This document shows, piece by piece, positions 9,577 to 17,732 of a stretch of 64,000 nucleotides of DNA. The DNA is from Bermanella sp. WJH001 (lineage in GTDB: Bacteria; Pseudomonadota; Gammaproteobacteria; Pseudomonadales; Oceanobacteraceae). The DNA lies in assembly GCF_030070105.1 (NCBI RefSeq), contig NZ_JASJOO010000002.1, positions 1,692,293 to 1,756,292 on the forward strand. The letters run 5' to 3'. The notes under the pieces are model-generated. The model was not told the DNA's origin and searched no databases. It saw only the letters and a program-made list of their open reading frames with translations. Position 1 is the stretch's first letter. Every line of letters begins with the position of its first letter. Made by a program: the position numbers and the translations under genes.

Positions 9577-10329
9577 TCAAGCCGAGAGCTGCTTTTTATG
9601 ATAAACAGAAAACGCATCTTTCACCTGAGTATCAGTGGGTACGTTATCCGTACGCACTAACATTAAAATACTTTGAGCGTATACATTATCTAAGTTTGAC
9701 GGGTGCACACACACCTTACCTTCTTTAGTGATATACGCTAACGGCGTGCCTAAATTTTCTGCGATCATAGCCATCATGACTTCTTGCCATTTATCGCCCT
9801 CTAACCAAAGAGGAAAACGCATGATCAAATCATTGGTGCCGGTAAACATATCTTCAATTAATATTTCAGCCCCAGGGCTTTCCATGGCACGAACCAAGAC
9901 CTCTGGGTAAGAGCGAATAGGGCGAATCACGGTTTTCACGCCTATGCGCTTAAAACGCTCTCGGTTTTCGTCGTTAACACACTCCACAATGACCCGATAG
10001 GCAAGACCGTGCTCTTTCATGCGATAACAAATATCAAAACTCAAGCTGTCACTGTCGTCATTATTTTCATCATCCGCAAGCACAATAATATGCGCCGCTT
10101 GTTCCATATTGGTGAGTTTAAAATCCGATTCGTGATTGGCATGCCCTTCTACAAAGTTCACCCCCATGTGCTCAAGGCTCATGGGAAGGCCATCAAGGTA
10201 ATGATTATTAAGTAAAACAATGGGCGTTTTTTTGGTCGCAGGATTTGCGCGAACTTGGCCAATTAAGCGATTAAAATAAATATCGGGGTCAAATTTAGGG
10301 GTATTAACAATGATGATATGGTCGTTCAT
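9577..10329 (-). CDS. Soluble RCK / TrkA-N-like domain protein
   Basis: The 250 residues resemble the cytosolic RCK half of ligand-gated potassium channels: HIIIVN at the start, a PIVLLNN strand, MGVNFVEGHANHESDFKLTNMEQAAHIIVLADD (quoted only as far as GHANHES...IIVLADD for the typical 'G-x-A-x-x-x-x-L...A-x-x-V-I-V-L-A-D' pattern), then a C-terminal TrkA-C-like portion. There is no transmembrane segment, and the start is fixed by GGAGG 4 bases before the ATG, so the pore module is not simply cut off by misannotation. The usual glycine-rich nucleotide loop (GxGxxG) is absent. It could regulate a channel encoded elsewhere; that is inference. It sits alone between spoVR (convergent) and flgT. 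Confidence 0.6.
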   Translation of the reverse strand: MNDHIIIVNTPKFDPDIYFNRLIGQVRANPATKKTPIVLLNNHYLDGLPMSLEHMGVNFVEGHANHESDFKLTNMEQAAHIIVLADDENNDDSDSLSFDICYRMKEHGLAYRVIVECVNDENRERFKRIGVKTVIRPIRSYPEVLVRAMESPGAEILIEDMFTGTNDLIMRFPLWLEGDKWQEVMMAMIAENLGTPLAYITKEGKVCVHPSNLDNVYAQSILMLVRTDNVPTDTQVKDAFSVYHKKQLSA

Positions 10330-10446
10330 AGTGCCTCCACAGCAAAGGGGTCACTCTTGCCTCATCCTTGGTGCAAGCTTGTGAATATTAAGCTGTTTTT
10401 AGTATAGGAGGCACTTATTGGTATCGCCACATTGCGACACACTTTA

Positions 10447-11649
10447 TCACCAAGCGACCACCACATCTTCACGCTGAATAGCATAACGCTGTGGGGTTTT
10501 ATTCAATTTGGCAATAGCAAACCGAGGTTGTACCTGGGTGATGGTGGCTTTGACCTTGGTGTCTTTAAGCTGGGTTAAACCTTGTTGGTCTAAGTTGTAA
10601 AAGGTGCTGGTGCGAAATACGGTTAATTCATCCCCTGGGCGCATACCCACACTGCCACCCGTATCTAAACGAATAAAATCACCGGATGTATCGATAATTT
10701 TTGCCATATAAGGCTGACAACCTAAGTTGGTATTAAGATCATCAACAATCTTGCTTAACGCATCTTTTACATGCTGACCATAATCGCTTTTCCAAAAAAT
10801 GGGGGTAGCAAACCCTGTGTGTTTACGATCACCGTATTCCCACTCTCCCGCTGTGGCATACGTATTTTGAAACATAAGCGCACCGCTGATGCCGTCGTGC
10901 ACATACACATCTAATACAAAATTTCGCATGCGTTTTTCACGGGATAAACCAATTAAATCCAAAGGGCGGTCCCAAATCTGCGGCACACCTGCATTGGGGT
11001 TAATCATATCTAAATCACGAATAACGCCACTTATCACAAACTGAGCACCCAGCTCTTTTGCAAGTTCTACGGAGTTGGTTAAACGCTGTAAATTATTTTG
11101 TGACGAAGGCGCACGATCAACACTACTAAACATTAACATGTGACCACTATCCATGGCATGCAAACGATGACGACCATTAATGGTATTCGCCAACACGCTA
11201 GGAAGATGCTGCTCAATATTACCCAACCCACCCAGTACTGCTTGTTTTGGGGTTTGTAATGCAAAACCGGCTACGGCCACCGCTTTGCGATAACCGTTGC
11301 CTTGATTGGTGGCGCACTGTCCTTCTTCTATGAATTCAGCGCGTAATTTTACTTCTAAAATACCGTGACTGATTTTCTCTTGCAAAATACGTACATGACG
11401 AAACTGCCCTTTGGTTTTTAAACTCATTTGATCAGAAGTGACCAACCCATCCACCAGCATTTGTGATGAATGAATCGAGCCACCCATTTGCAACGATGCT
11501 TGGCGCAGTGCATCACGAATGGCTTGATCACGACTCTCTTCCATGTCGTCGACTAATATCGCTGAGCCCACAGCGGTAATTTCTTTCGCTGCAACCCAAC
11601 CAGGCAGCCATAAACAGGTCGTCAAAATACATAACCATATTGTTTTCAT
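10447..11649 (-). CDS. flgT: Flagellar H-ring / assembly protein FlgT
   Basis: FlgT forms part of the H ring around the basal body in vibrios with sodium-driven polar flagella and helps install MotX/MotY. I start at the ATG at 11649 (MKTIWLCILTTCLWLPG), which gives a clean signal peptide ending near VAAKE and about 400 residues; GGAGGCCG lies just upstream, while a longer frame to 11724 would run into flgP. The N-terminal domain has ITAVGSAILVDDMEESRDQA, the middle domain begins near VAVAGFALQTP, and the C-terminal domain shows GMRPGDELTVFR. It is 22 bases downstream of flgP, and the two form a small operon outside any larger flagellar cluster visible here. Confidence 0.85.
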   Translation of the reverse strand: MKTIWLCILTTCLWLPGWVAAKEITAVGSAILVDDMEESRDQAIRDALRQASLQMGGSIHSSQMLVDGLVTSDQMSLKTKGQFRHVRILQEKISHGILEVKLRAEFIEEGQCATNQGNGYRKAVAVAGFALQTPKQAVLGGLGNIEQHLPSVLANTINGRHRLHAMDSGHMLMFSSVDRAPSSQNNLQRLTNSVELAKELGAQFVISGVIRDLDMINPNAGVPQIWDRPLDLIGLSREKRMRNFVLDVYVHDGISGALMFQNTYATAGEWEYGDRKHTGFATPIFWKSDYGQHVKDALSKIVDDLNTNLGCQPYMAKIIDTSGDFIRLDTGGSVGMRPGDELTVFRTSTFYNLDQQGLTQLKDTKVKATITQVQPRFAIAKLNKTPQRYAIQREDVVVAW

Positions 11650-11671
11650 GTGACGGCCTCCGTGGGAATAA

Positions 11672-12301
11672 TTAATCGACAAAATAGTGATTGGTTTCAG
11701 GGATGGCGGATTGGCTTTGCACACGATTTACATCTTGGTAGCGGCTCGTGCGCATATTACCCTTTCCCGAGTGCATGACCTGCGTACGGCAATCGGCATT
11801 AAAGCGCATGGAATTTTCAGTGGTTAAGCAATTGCGAAAACCCGCATCAATCACCATTTCAAGAATGGTTTCAACACTGCCGTCTTCGAGCACATCAGAG
11901 GAAATGACTCGCGCACCATGAATGAAGGTATCCACATAAGTCCGGAAGCTATCATTTTGTACCACTAGGTCTCTTACGGTAGAACTACCACTTAGTTTGG
12001 TGCCATATACCCGTTCGGCCATGGCTCGATAGGCATCAAGACGGCTGGCACGAATGGACATTAAGCGCTGCTGTACCTTGCTCTGCCCTTTTGCTTTAGG
12101 ATTAATGGCACCGTATCCCACCACTCGTAAAATCAATGGCGCCACAGGATCAACCTGCGTCTCCACCGGTTTTAGCATGGTATCTTGAGAGAGGGTGGCA
12201 ACGTCTTCCACCTCATCGTCATCCCCAAAGCCCAACATACTGCATCCGCTTATGGGTGATAAAAACAGTGCCATCACCAGCAACCATGCCAACCTATTCA
12301 T
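11672..12301 (-). CDS. flgP: Flagellar outer-membrane lipoprotein FlgP (LPP20 family)
   Basis: FlgP is an outer-membrane lipoprotein that forms a large ring at the base of polar flagella in vibrios and Campylobacter. The 209-residue protein begins with a lipoprotein signal peptide (LVMALFLSPISGC, lipobox cysteine near residue 20), followed by an acidic linker and the LPP20-type domain: VVGYGAINPK, RLMSIRASRLDAYRAMAERVYG and the conserved TFIHGARVISSD. flgT follows after 22 bases. In vibrios flgO is a third partner; I see no flgO here. The upstream gap to the transporter is short (86 bases), so the promoter probably lies there. Confidence 0.85.
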   Translation of the reverse strand: MNRLAWLLVMALFLSPISGCSMLGFGDDDEVEDVATLSQDTMLKPVETQVDPVAPLILRVVGYGAINPKAKGQSKVQQRLMSIRASRLDAYRAMAERVYGTKLSGSSTVRDLVVQNDSFRTYVDTFIHGARVISSDVLEDGSVETILEMVIDAGFRNCLTTENSMRFNADCRTQVMHSGKGNMRTSRYQDVNRVQSQSAIPETNHYFVD

Positions 12302-12387
12302 GCCTTTACTCCTTCAAATTAAGGGCTTACCTTGCCCATGTCTTGAAAAAGTTATCGGCCATACGACTAAAAGTTTTAGTGCTGGTT

Positions 12388-13311
12388 TTACGCTTTTTTC
12401 AATTTCCCCCCAGACACTAGACGCTTTACGACAATCATAATTGCACGATAATGATAAAGCGTCAGCGCCAATAAAATAAAACCCGCACCTATCCAAGTAC
12501 GCTCATGCAATGCTTCTTGTGCCACATAAGCCCCCAACATCAGTGCAAGCACTGGTGTGATAATGGTAATTAACGCCACGCTTGACGCACTCATTTTATT
12601 CAACAAATAGTAATAGCCAATAAATCCCGCCACTGAACCTAACGTTGCAAGGTATAAAATAGCCATAATGGATGTATCGCTAATTTCATCTGGCAATGGC
12701 CCACTTAACACCAGCCACATCAGTCCATAAACCGGTGCCGATAACAACAAAGCTCCTGTGGTTTGCTCAAGTGGATGCATATTATTTTCAGGTTTAAATA
12801 TTCGTACCCGTTGCAATAACACAGAGCTAACACTATGAAAATTCACACCAAGCAACAATACTAATAACGCCATCACCAAATGGGCACCTATGGCCACACC
12901 TTGAGCAAAAATGTAATACAAACCAAATACCGCTAATAGCATGCACAACATTTGCAGCACGCTTAATCGAGTCTGCGGAATTAATAACATGGAATACAAG
13001 CTCACAACCAAAGGCGATAACCCCCATACCACGGCCACTAAACCACTGGGTAATGATTGTGCTGACCAATACACGCACAACATAGCACCACTGACCGCCG
13101 TGGCCCCAACAAAGTAGCGGTACATGGCTTCACGGGTTAAGCGAAACGGCACCGATAAAAGTCGCATCATTAAAAAGCACAGCACCAAACTTAACCACAT
13201 ACGCAAAGCAGACGCTTGAATGTAATCAAGAGAATCAACACTTAACTTAATAAATAAAGGTGTGGTGGACCAAATTAACACCACAGATAAATACACACTG
13301 GCGACTTTCAT
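12388..13311 (-). CDS. EamA / DMT-family transporter
   Basis: This is an inner-membrane protein of about 307 residues with ten predicted hydrophobic helices arranged as two EamA repeats, the architecture of drug/metabolite exporters of the RhaT/YdcZ type. Visible anchors are SVVLIWSTTPLFIKLSVDSL in helix 1 (typical 'WxxxPLFxK'), VVWGLSPLVVSL and the second-repeat ALITIITPVLALMLG. AGGAAG sits 5 bases before the ATG at 13311, so I prefer it to the TTG at 13326. Substrate cannot be read from the sequence. It ends 86 bases upstream of flgP and may be cotranscribed with it. Confidence 0.8.
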   Translation of the reverse strand: MKVASVYLSVVLIWSTTPLFIKLSVDSLDYIQASALRMWLSLVLCFLMMRLLSVPFRLTREAMYRYFVGATAVSGAMLCVYWSAQSLPSGLVAVVWGLSPLVVSLYSMLLIPQTRLSVLQMLCMLLAVFGLYYIFAQGVAIGAHLVMALLVLLLGVNFHSVSSVLLQRVRIFKPENNMHPLEQTTGALLLSAPVYGLMWLVLSGPLPDEISDTSIMAILYLATLGSVAGFIGYYYLLNKMSASSVALITIITPVLALMLGAYVAQEALHERTWIGAGFILLALTLYHYRAIMIVVKRLVSGGKLKKA

Positions 13312-13403
13312 CGTGCTTCCTAACAAGTAACATGGGTCAACATCAAAAACCGCCCACTAAACAAAGTGTTTAATTTTTATGACAAATTCGCGGAAGTAAA
13401 AAC

Positions 13404-13432
13404 AAAAAAACCGCGAAGATATCGCGGTTTTT
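13404..13432 (-). terminator. Intrinsic terminator of the 13.4-13.55 kb transcript
   Basis: Read on the minus strand it is AAACCGCGATATCTTCGCGG followed by a run of seven T. It sits between two divergent genes where neither neighbour needs a terminator, which points to an unlisted transcript ending here. Confidence 0.85.
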
Positions 13433-13549
13433 GAAAAGATAATGCAAATACTACATTTTCAAAAACACACGACAAAATGCGCGTCGTAGCCATTGGCAGA
13501 CACGCATCGCAGGAATGTGTTTAGAAATTGAACGTAATGAATTTTGCAT
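13433..13549 (-). ncRNA. Probable small RNA or leaderless mRNA encoding a 32-residue peptide
   Basis: A sigma-70 promoter (13556-13584) predicts transcription starting at or next to base 13549 and a strong terminator ends it near 13404, for a transcript of about 145 nt. The predicted first base is the A of an ATG that opens a 32-codon frame (13549-13451, minus): MQNSLRSISKHIPAMRVCQW then a basic, hydrophobic tail with four more Arg and a final LKM. The peptide is cationic and amphipathic in appearance. There is no ribosome-binding site, consistent with either a leaderless mRNA or a non-coding RNA with a chance frame. I recognise no family. Confidence 0.5.
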
Positions 13550-13555
13550 GGCGAA

Positions 13556-13584
13556 ACTATAGAGGGGCAAAACGCCCCAATCAA
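13556..13584 (-). promoter_or_regulatory. Sigma-70 promoter with palindrome filling the spacer
   Basis: On the minus strand, -35 TTGATT (13579-13584) and -10 TATAGT (13556-13561) are separated by exactly 17 bases. The spacer consists almost entirely of the inverted repeat GGGGC-gtttt-GCCCC, which looks like an operator placed between the promoter elements. Confidence 0.7.
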
Positions 13585-13774
13585 GTGCTAATTTTATTTT
13601 CAAAGAATATCTGTCGATAAATTCACAACTTTGGGTTTTCCATACTCAGGTATTACTCTAAACTATAAAGCGAACAATCATCTATGCCATTAAGCTCTTA
13701 CCACGGGCTGGGGAATTCGCTTGTATCCGCTATTCTTAGTGTACATGGCTATCTTTAATTGAAGGGACCAATCA

Positions 13775-15409
13775 ATGACAAAAATGAATCATAAAATCCT
13801 GCTCGGCGCAGCCATTACATTGGCGTCCCTGCAACAAGCCAGCGCAGTTCCGTTTGCGCCATCCGATGCACGTTCAATGGGTATGGGTGGTACAGGTGTA
13901 TCTTCTGCTGAAGTAGCCAGTACGGTTCAGTTTAACCCCGCGCTATTAGCCACAACTCGCGAAGATGATCACTTTGGTTTAAAAATTCCGCAATTTAGCC
14001 TTTCAGTTGCTGATGACGGTGGTTTTATTGATGAAGCCGAAGATTTTGATGAAGAGAGTGAGCTTGATACCACAGGCCAAGGTCGTACAAATGTGGATTT
14101 GCTGTCTGATTTATTGGATGAAGCAACAGGTCCATTGGGTTTAGAAAAAATGCAACAAGGGATAGAAGAGCTCAAAGCTGCTCAACTACTTCCAAATTCT
14201 GCGCCTATTGCAAAAAAAACGGCATATGACAATGCCGCCACCAAGTTAACCCAAGCGTCAGAGTTCCTTGATACACGACTTTATAGCCGTAACCCTAGTG
14301 TAAATGGCGAAGCTGGGTTGGTGGTTTATTCTGGCGCAATCGCTGATGATATGGACGACCTAAATAACAAAGCATTGCGTATTAATGGTGGTTTAAATGT
14401 CGCGGGCGCGGTTCCAAGCAAAAAATTCTCCATGGCCGTTCATGCAGGTGCTCAAGTAACATTTTCTGGTAAAGTAAAAATTGACCCTAAAGATACTGAT
14501 ATTTTACGGAACTATTCAGCAGCCACCTCAGCCTACCTACTTAATATTGATGCGCTTCAATTAGCTTTAACCAATCTAGATGAAAATGATTCAAGCACGT
14601 TTGATGCTGTTGACACCGCTCAACAAGCGGTCGATAACTTCAATTATGGTGGTGCAGGTCGCCCAGAATCTGAAGGCAATACCGCTATTTTCGTAGACGG
14701 TGAATTATCACCAGAAGCCGAAGACGCAGACCTAGATTCTGAAATTCAAATGATCGGTGTTGCCGTTGCTGACGTAGGCGTAACCGCCTCTCGCGTTTTC
14801 AACATTAAAGGTCATGACATCGCATTTGGTATCACACCTAAATTGCAAAAAATATCAATCTTTGACTACACACAAGAACTTGATAGTGAAGAAGAGTTTG
14901 ACTCTGAAGACTTCTCAGAAAACCAAGAAGACTACAGTGCTTTTAACATTGACCTAGGTGCTGCTTATCAATTTGGTGCTGAAAAACAATGGCAAGCCGG
15001 TTTGGTAATTAAAAACCTTATTGGAGATGACTATGAAAGTGCTGAATACATCAGCTCAAATGGGGTTGGCGGCGCTGTTGTAAGCATCAGCCCAATGATG
15101 CGTGCAGGTATCAGCCACCGCACAAGCTGGACCAAAGTAGCATTTGATTTAGATATCACAGAAAATGATCCTGTGGCATTTGAAGACCCAACCCAATATG
15201 CTGCCATTGGTGGTGAGCTAAACGTTTGGCGTATTGTGCAATTGCGTGCTGGTTACCGCGCTAACTTAGCCGGTTCTGATCAAGACATCATGACAGCGGG
15301 TATTGGTATCTCTCCAGGACCTGTGCATCTTGATATTGGTGTAATGGCCAATACTAGCGACATCGAAAACGAAGCGGGTATTGCATTAGAGTTTGGTGTT
15401 GAATTCTAA
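13775..15409 (+). CDS. TraF-like outer-membrane protein (TraF_2 family)
   Basis: The family (PF13729, misleadingly called 'conjugal transfer protein TraF') comprises predicted outer-membrane beta-barrels related to FadL/PorV. The 544-residue protein has a signal peptide (residues 1-24, ending near QASA), the family start VPFAPSDARSMGMGGTGVSS, then VQFNPALLA; an acidic insert (about 82-95) and a second acidic segment near residue 367-385 lie in predicted loops; repeated alternating strands end in LEFGVEF with a terminal Phe, typical of BAM substrates. It is not part of a conjugation cluster: neighbours are an EamA gene and cca. GAAGGGACC precedes the first ATG. A terminator follows directly. 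Confidence 0.75.
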   Translation: MTKMNHKILLGAAITLASLQQASAVPFAPSDARSMGMGGTGVSSAEVASTVQFNPALLATTREDDHFGLKIPQFSLSVADDGGFIDEAEDFDEESELDTTGQGRTNVDLLSDLLDEATGPLGLEKMQQGIEELKAAQLLPNSAPIAKKTAYDNAATKLTQASEFLDTRLYSRNPSVNGEAGLVVYSGAIADDMDDLNNKALRINGGLNVAGAVPSKKFSMAVHAGAQVTFSGKVKIDPKDTDILRNYSAATSAYLLNIDALQLALTNLDENDSSTFDAVDTAQQAVDNFNYGGAGRPESEGNTAIFVDGELSPEAEDADLDSEIQMIGVAVADVGVTASRVFNIKGHDIAFGITPKLQKISIFDYTQELDSEEEFDSEDFSENQEDYSAFNIDLGAAYQFGAEKQWQAGLVIKNLIGDDYESAEYISSNGVGGAVVSISPMMRAGISHRTSWTKVAFDLDITENDPVAFEDPTQYAAIGGELNVWRIVQLRAGYRANLAGSDQDIMTAGIGISPGPVHLDIGVMANTSDIENEAGIALEFGVEF

Positions 15410-15432
15410 ACACGCTCTGCATTAGTCAAAGC

Positions 15433-15466
15433 AAAGGCCCTTTGTTGCAAACAAAGGGCCTTTTTT
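15433..15466 (+). terminator. Terminator of the TraF-like gene
   Basis: AAAGGCCCTTTGT-tgca-ACAAAGGGCC followed by six T. A 13-bp stem with T tract, 24 bases after the stop codon. Confidence 0.93.
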
Positions 15467-15563
15467 ATGCGCCATGTCAAAGTGGCAAGGCACGTTGTGC
15501 TCTAATTTGGCTTAGCGATCGTATACACTAAGCAAATTCTTTTATTTATTAAAAATAGTGCAT

Positions 15564-16799
15564 ATGAATATTTATCTAGTTGGTGGTGCTGTACGCGACC
15601 AACTGCTTAACAAACCTTACAAAGACAAAGATTGGGTGGTGGTTGGCGCCACACCTGATGAATTAATCGCGCAAGGCTTTAAACAAGTGGGAGCTGACTT
15701 CCCTGTTTTTTTACACCCTCAAAGCCAAGAAGAATACGCACTAGCGCGCACCGAGCGAAAATCTGGTCATGGCTACCAAGGTTTTAGTGTGGACTTTGGT
15801 AAAACCGTCACACTCGAAGAAGATCTCATTCGTCGCGACCTCACCATCAATGCCATGGCCCAAGATGAAAACGGCAACATCATCGACCCATTCAACGGCC
15901 AAGCAGACATTAAAAGTAAAACGCTACGCCATGTAAGCAATGCTTTCAGTGAAGACCCGTTACGTGTATTACGAGTCGCTCGATTTGCCGCGCGTTTTCA
16001 TCACCTTGGTTTCAGCGTCGCTACAGAAACCATTGCATTAATGAAACAAATAAGTGAATCCGGTGAGTTAACCCATTTAACGCCTGAACGAGTTTGGGTT
16101 GAAACACAGCGCGCACTTCACGAACAAAGCCCGTGGATCTATTTCGAAATACTCAAACAATGTAATGGTCTAAAAGATACCTTTACCGAACTAGATGCTT
16201 TGTTTGGTATTCCACAACCCGAAAAACACCACCCTGAAATTGATACGGGTATGCATAGTTTATTGTCCCTACAGCAAGCCAGTTTCATCAGTGGTGATGG
16301 CGATGTGCGTTTTGCCGCATTAATGCACGACCTAGGTAAAGCCAAAACCGATCAAGCCAAATGGCCCCAGCATATCGCCCATGAAAAACTAGGACTTAAA
16401 CCCATCACACAAATGTGTGATCGATTACGCGTACCCAATCAATATCGTGAACTCACATTAAAAACCTGTGAGTTTCACACTAATATTCACCGCGCGTTTG
16501 AATTAAAAGCCAGCACCATATTAAAAGTATTCAAACAGTGCGATGCCATTCGAAAACCTGAGCGTTTTGAAAAACTACTACAGGTTTGCCAGGCCGATGC
16601 ACAAGGGCGCACAGGATTAGAAAATGCCCCTTATCCACAAGCAAACTATATTCAGCGCATGCTCAACGCGTGTAACAGCGTCAACAATCAAGATATTGTC
16701 GCCACTGGCGTCAAAGGCCCTGAGCTTGGTCAGGCCATTGAACAAGCCCGTATTGACGCAATACAAAAACAAAAAGATAAAGAGAACATAAATGAATAA
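15564..16799 (+). CDS. cca: CCA-adding tRNA nucleotidyltransferase (multifunctional CCA protein)
   Basis: The enzyme builds and repairs the 3' CCA end of tRNAs without a template. The ATG at 15564 gives MNIYLVGGAVRDQLL, matching the family start, in preference to the GTG two codons earlier; the protein is 411 residues. Class II nucleotidyltransferase motifs are LVGGAVRD, the DxD-like KDWVVVGATPDE, RRDLTINAMA and EDPLRVLRVARFAARF. The C-terminal half includes a predicted HD phosphohydrolase domain with FAALMHDLGKA, as in the E. coli protein. It overlaps the pteridine-reductase gene by 8 bases. Confidence 0.96.
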   Translation: MNIYLVGGAVRDQLLNKPYKDKDWVVVGATPDELIAQGFKQVGADFPVFLHPQSQEEYALARTERKSGHGYQGFSVDFGKTVTLEEDLIRRDLTINAMAQDENGNIIDPFNGQADIKSKTLRHVSNAFSEDPLRVLRVARFAARFHHLGFSVATETIALMKQISESGELTHLTPERVWVETQRALHEQSPWIYFEILKQCNGLKDTFTELDALFGIPQPEKHHPEIDTGMHSLLSLQQASFISGDGDVRFAALMHDLGKAKTDQAKWPQHIAHEKLGLKPITQMCDRLRVPNQYRELTLKTCEFHTNIHRAFELKASTILKVFKQCDAIRKPERFEKLLQVCQADAQGRTGLENAPYPQANYIQRMLNACNSVNNQDIVATGVKGPELGQAIEQARIDAIQKQKDKENINE

Positions 16800-17526
16800 A
16801 ACAGTATTAATCACAGGCGGAGCCCAACGTATTGGTGCCGCCATCGCGCGCCTGCTTCACAAAAATGGTTATGATGTTTTTTTACATTACGGTCAAAGCA
16901 AACAATCCGCACTTGCGTTACAACGAGAACTTAACGAGCAACGTGAAAGCTCTTGTGAATTATTCAGCGCAGACCTAAGCGATGAAAATAGCCCCATTAT
17001 TTTAGAAGAGTGGTATAGCCAATTTCACCGCCCACTTGATGCACTGGTTAACAACGCTTCACAGTTTTTTCCGACACCGTGGCAAGATGCCACCCCTGAT
17101 AATTGGCAAACTATTTTTTCAAGTAACGTGCAAACGCCGTTTTTTTTGATTCAAAAGATGTTGCCATTTTTAAGCCAAGTGAATGGTCAAGTGATCAACT
17201 TAATCGATATTCATGCCGAACGAACACTTGAACAGCACCCCATTTACAGCGCCAGTAAAGCAGCCCTTAAAAGCTTAACACTGTCTCTTGCTAAAGATGA
17301 AGGCCATCACATCCGTTGCAACGGCGTCAGCCCTGGTGCCATTTTATGGCCCGATCAAAATGATAATTTAAGCAATGAATCTAAACGTGAAATTTTAAAT
17401 AAAATCCCAATGAAACGCATGGGGCGTGTTGATAACATCGCTGATACGGTTTTATTTCTGTGTAACAACGACTATATGAATGGGCAGATTATTAACGTAG
17501 ATGGTGGCCGAACCGTTTATAGTTAA
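16792..17526 (+). CDS. folM: Pteridine reductase (FolM/PTR1-like short-chain dehydrogenase)
   Basis: Proteins of this group reduce dihydromonapterin or dihydropteridines with NADPH. The 244-residue SDR has the PTR1/FolM variant cofactor motif TGGAQRIG (Arg instead of Gly in TGxxxGxG), the NNAS motif near residue 86, and the catalytic Y-x-x-x-K in PIYSASKAALKS. The C terminus has the typical GQIINVDGG. It overlaps cca by 8 bases and faces folK and folB, which supports a pterin role. Whether the substrate is dihydromonapterin, dihydrofolate or another pterin cannot be decided from sequence. Confidence 0.85.
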   Translation: MNKTVLITGGAQRIGAAIARLLHKNGYDVFLHYGQSKQSALALQRELNEQRESSCELFSADLSDENSPIILEEWYSQFHRPLDALVNNASQFFPTPWQDATPDNWQTIFSSNVQTPFFLIQKMLPFLSQVNGQVINLIDIHAERTLEQHPIYSASKAALKSLTLSLAKDEGHHIRCNGVSPGAILWPDQNDNLSNESKREILNKIPMKRMGRVDNIADTVLFLCNNDYMNGQIINVDGGRTVYS

Positions 17527-17554
17527 ATGTGAGATGTGAGATGTGAGATGTGAG
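17527..17554. repeat. Heptanucleotide array (ATGTGAG)x4
   Basis: Four perfect copies of ATGTGAG begin at the base immediately after the folM stop codon. The rotation GTGAGAT differs from the GTTAGAC rotation of the glpE array at two positions. A REP-like inverted repeat begins 3 bases after it. Confidence 0.9.
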
Positions 17555-17557
17555 TCC

Positions 17558-17654
17558 GTAGGATGGGTTAGATTGAGCAAAGCGAGATCGTAACCCATCA
17601 AAAGCGATATTATGCAACGATGGGTTACGCTCGTACCTCACTAACCCATCCTAC
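17558..17654. repeat. REP-like bipartite element, GTAGGATGGGTTAG family
   Basis: Perfect 14-bp terminal inverted repeats GTAGGATGGGTTAG / CTAACCCATCCTAC enclose a second inverted pair (TAACCCATC / GATGGGTTA), so the whole ~97 bp can fold as two back-to-back hairpins. A degenerate full copy is at 54726-54822 and a half copy at 18657-18692. A piece of the GC-rich GTACGA...GCGAGTG family follows at about 17664-17720. Confidence 0.85.
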
Positions 17655-17732
17655 AAAATTAAATCGCGAGCAGGCTCGTGCACACCCAACCGTACGAATC
17701 CGTACCCGCGAGTGAAAAAACAAGCATAAAAC

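Larger units (their letters stand above)
13312..13774. other. Divergent intergenic region EamA gene / TraF-like gene
   Basis: Contains the promoter, transcript and terminator of the small RNA candidate (13404-13584). From 13585 to 13774 I see no gene; this is presumably the promoter and leader of the TraF-like gene, whose GAAGGGACC ribosome-binding site is at 13761. Confidence 0.6.

Noticed and set aside
13775..15409. Conjugation (TraF) function
   Set aside because: The TraF_2 family name is misleading; the protein is a predicted outer-membrane barrel and no transfer genes are nearby.
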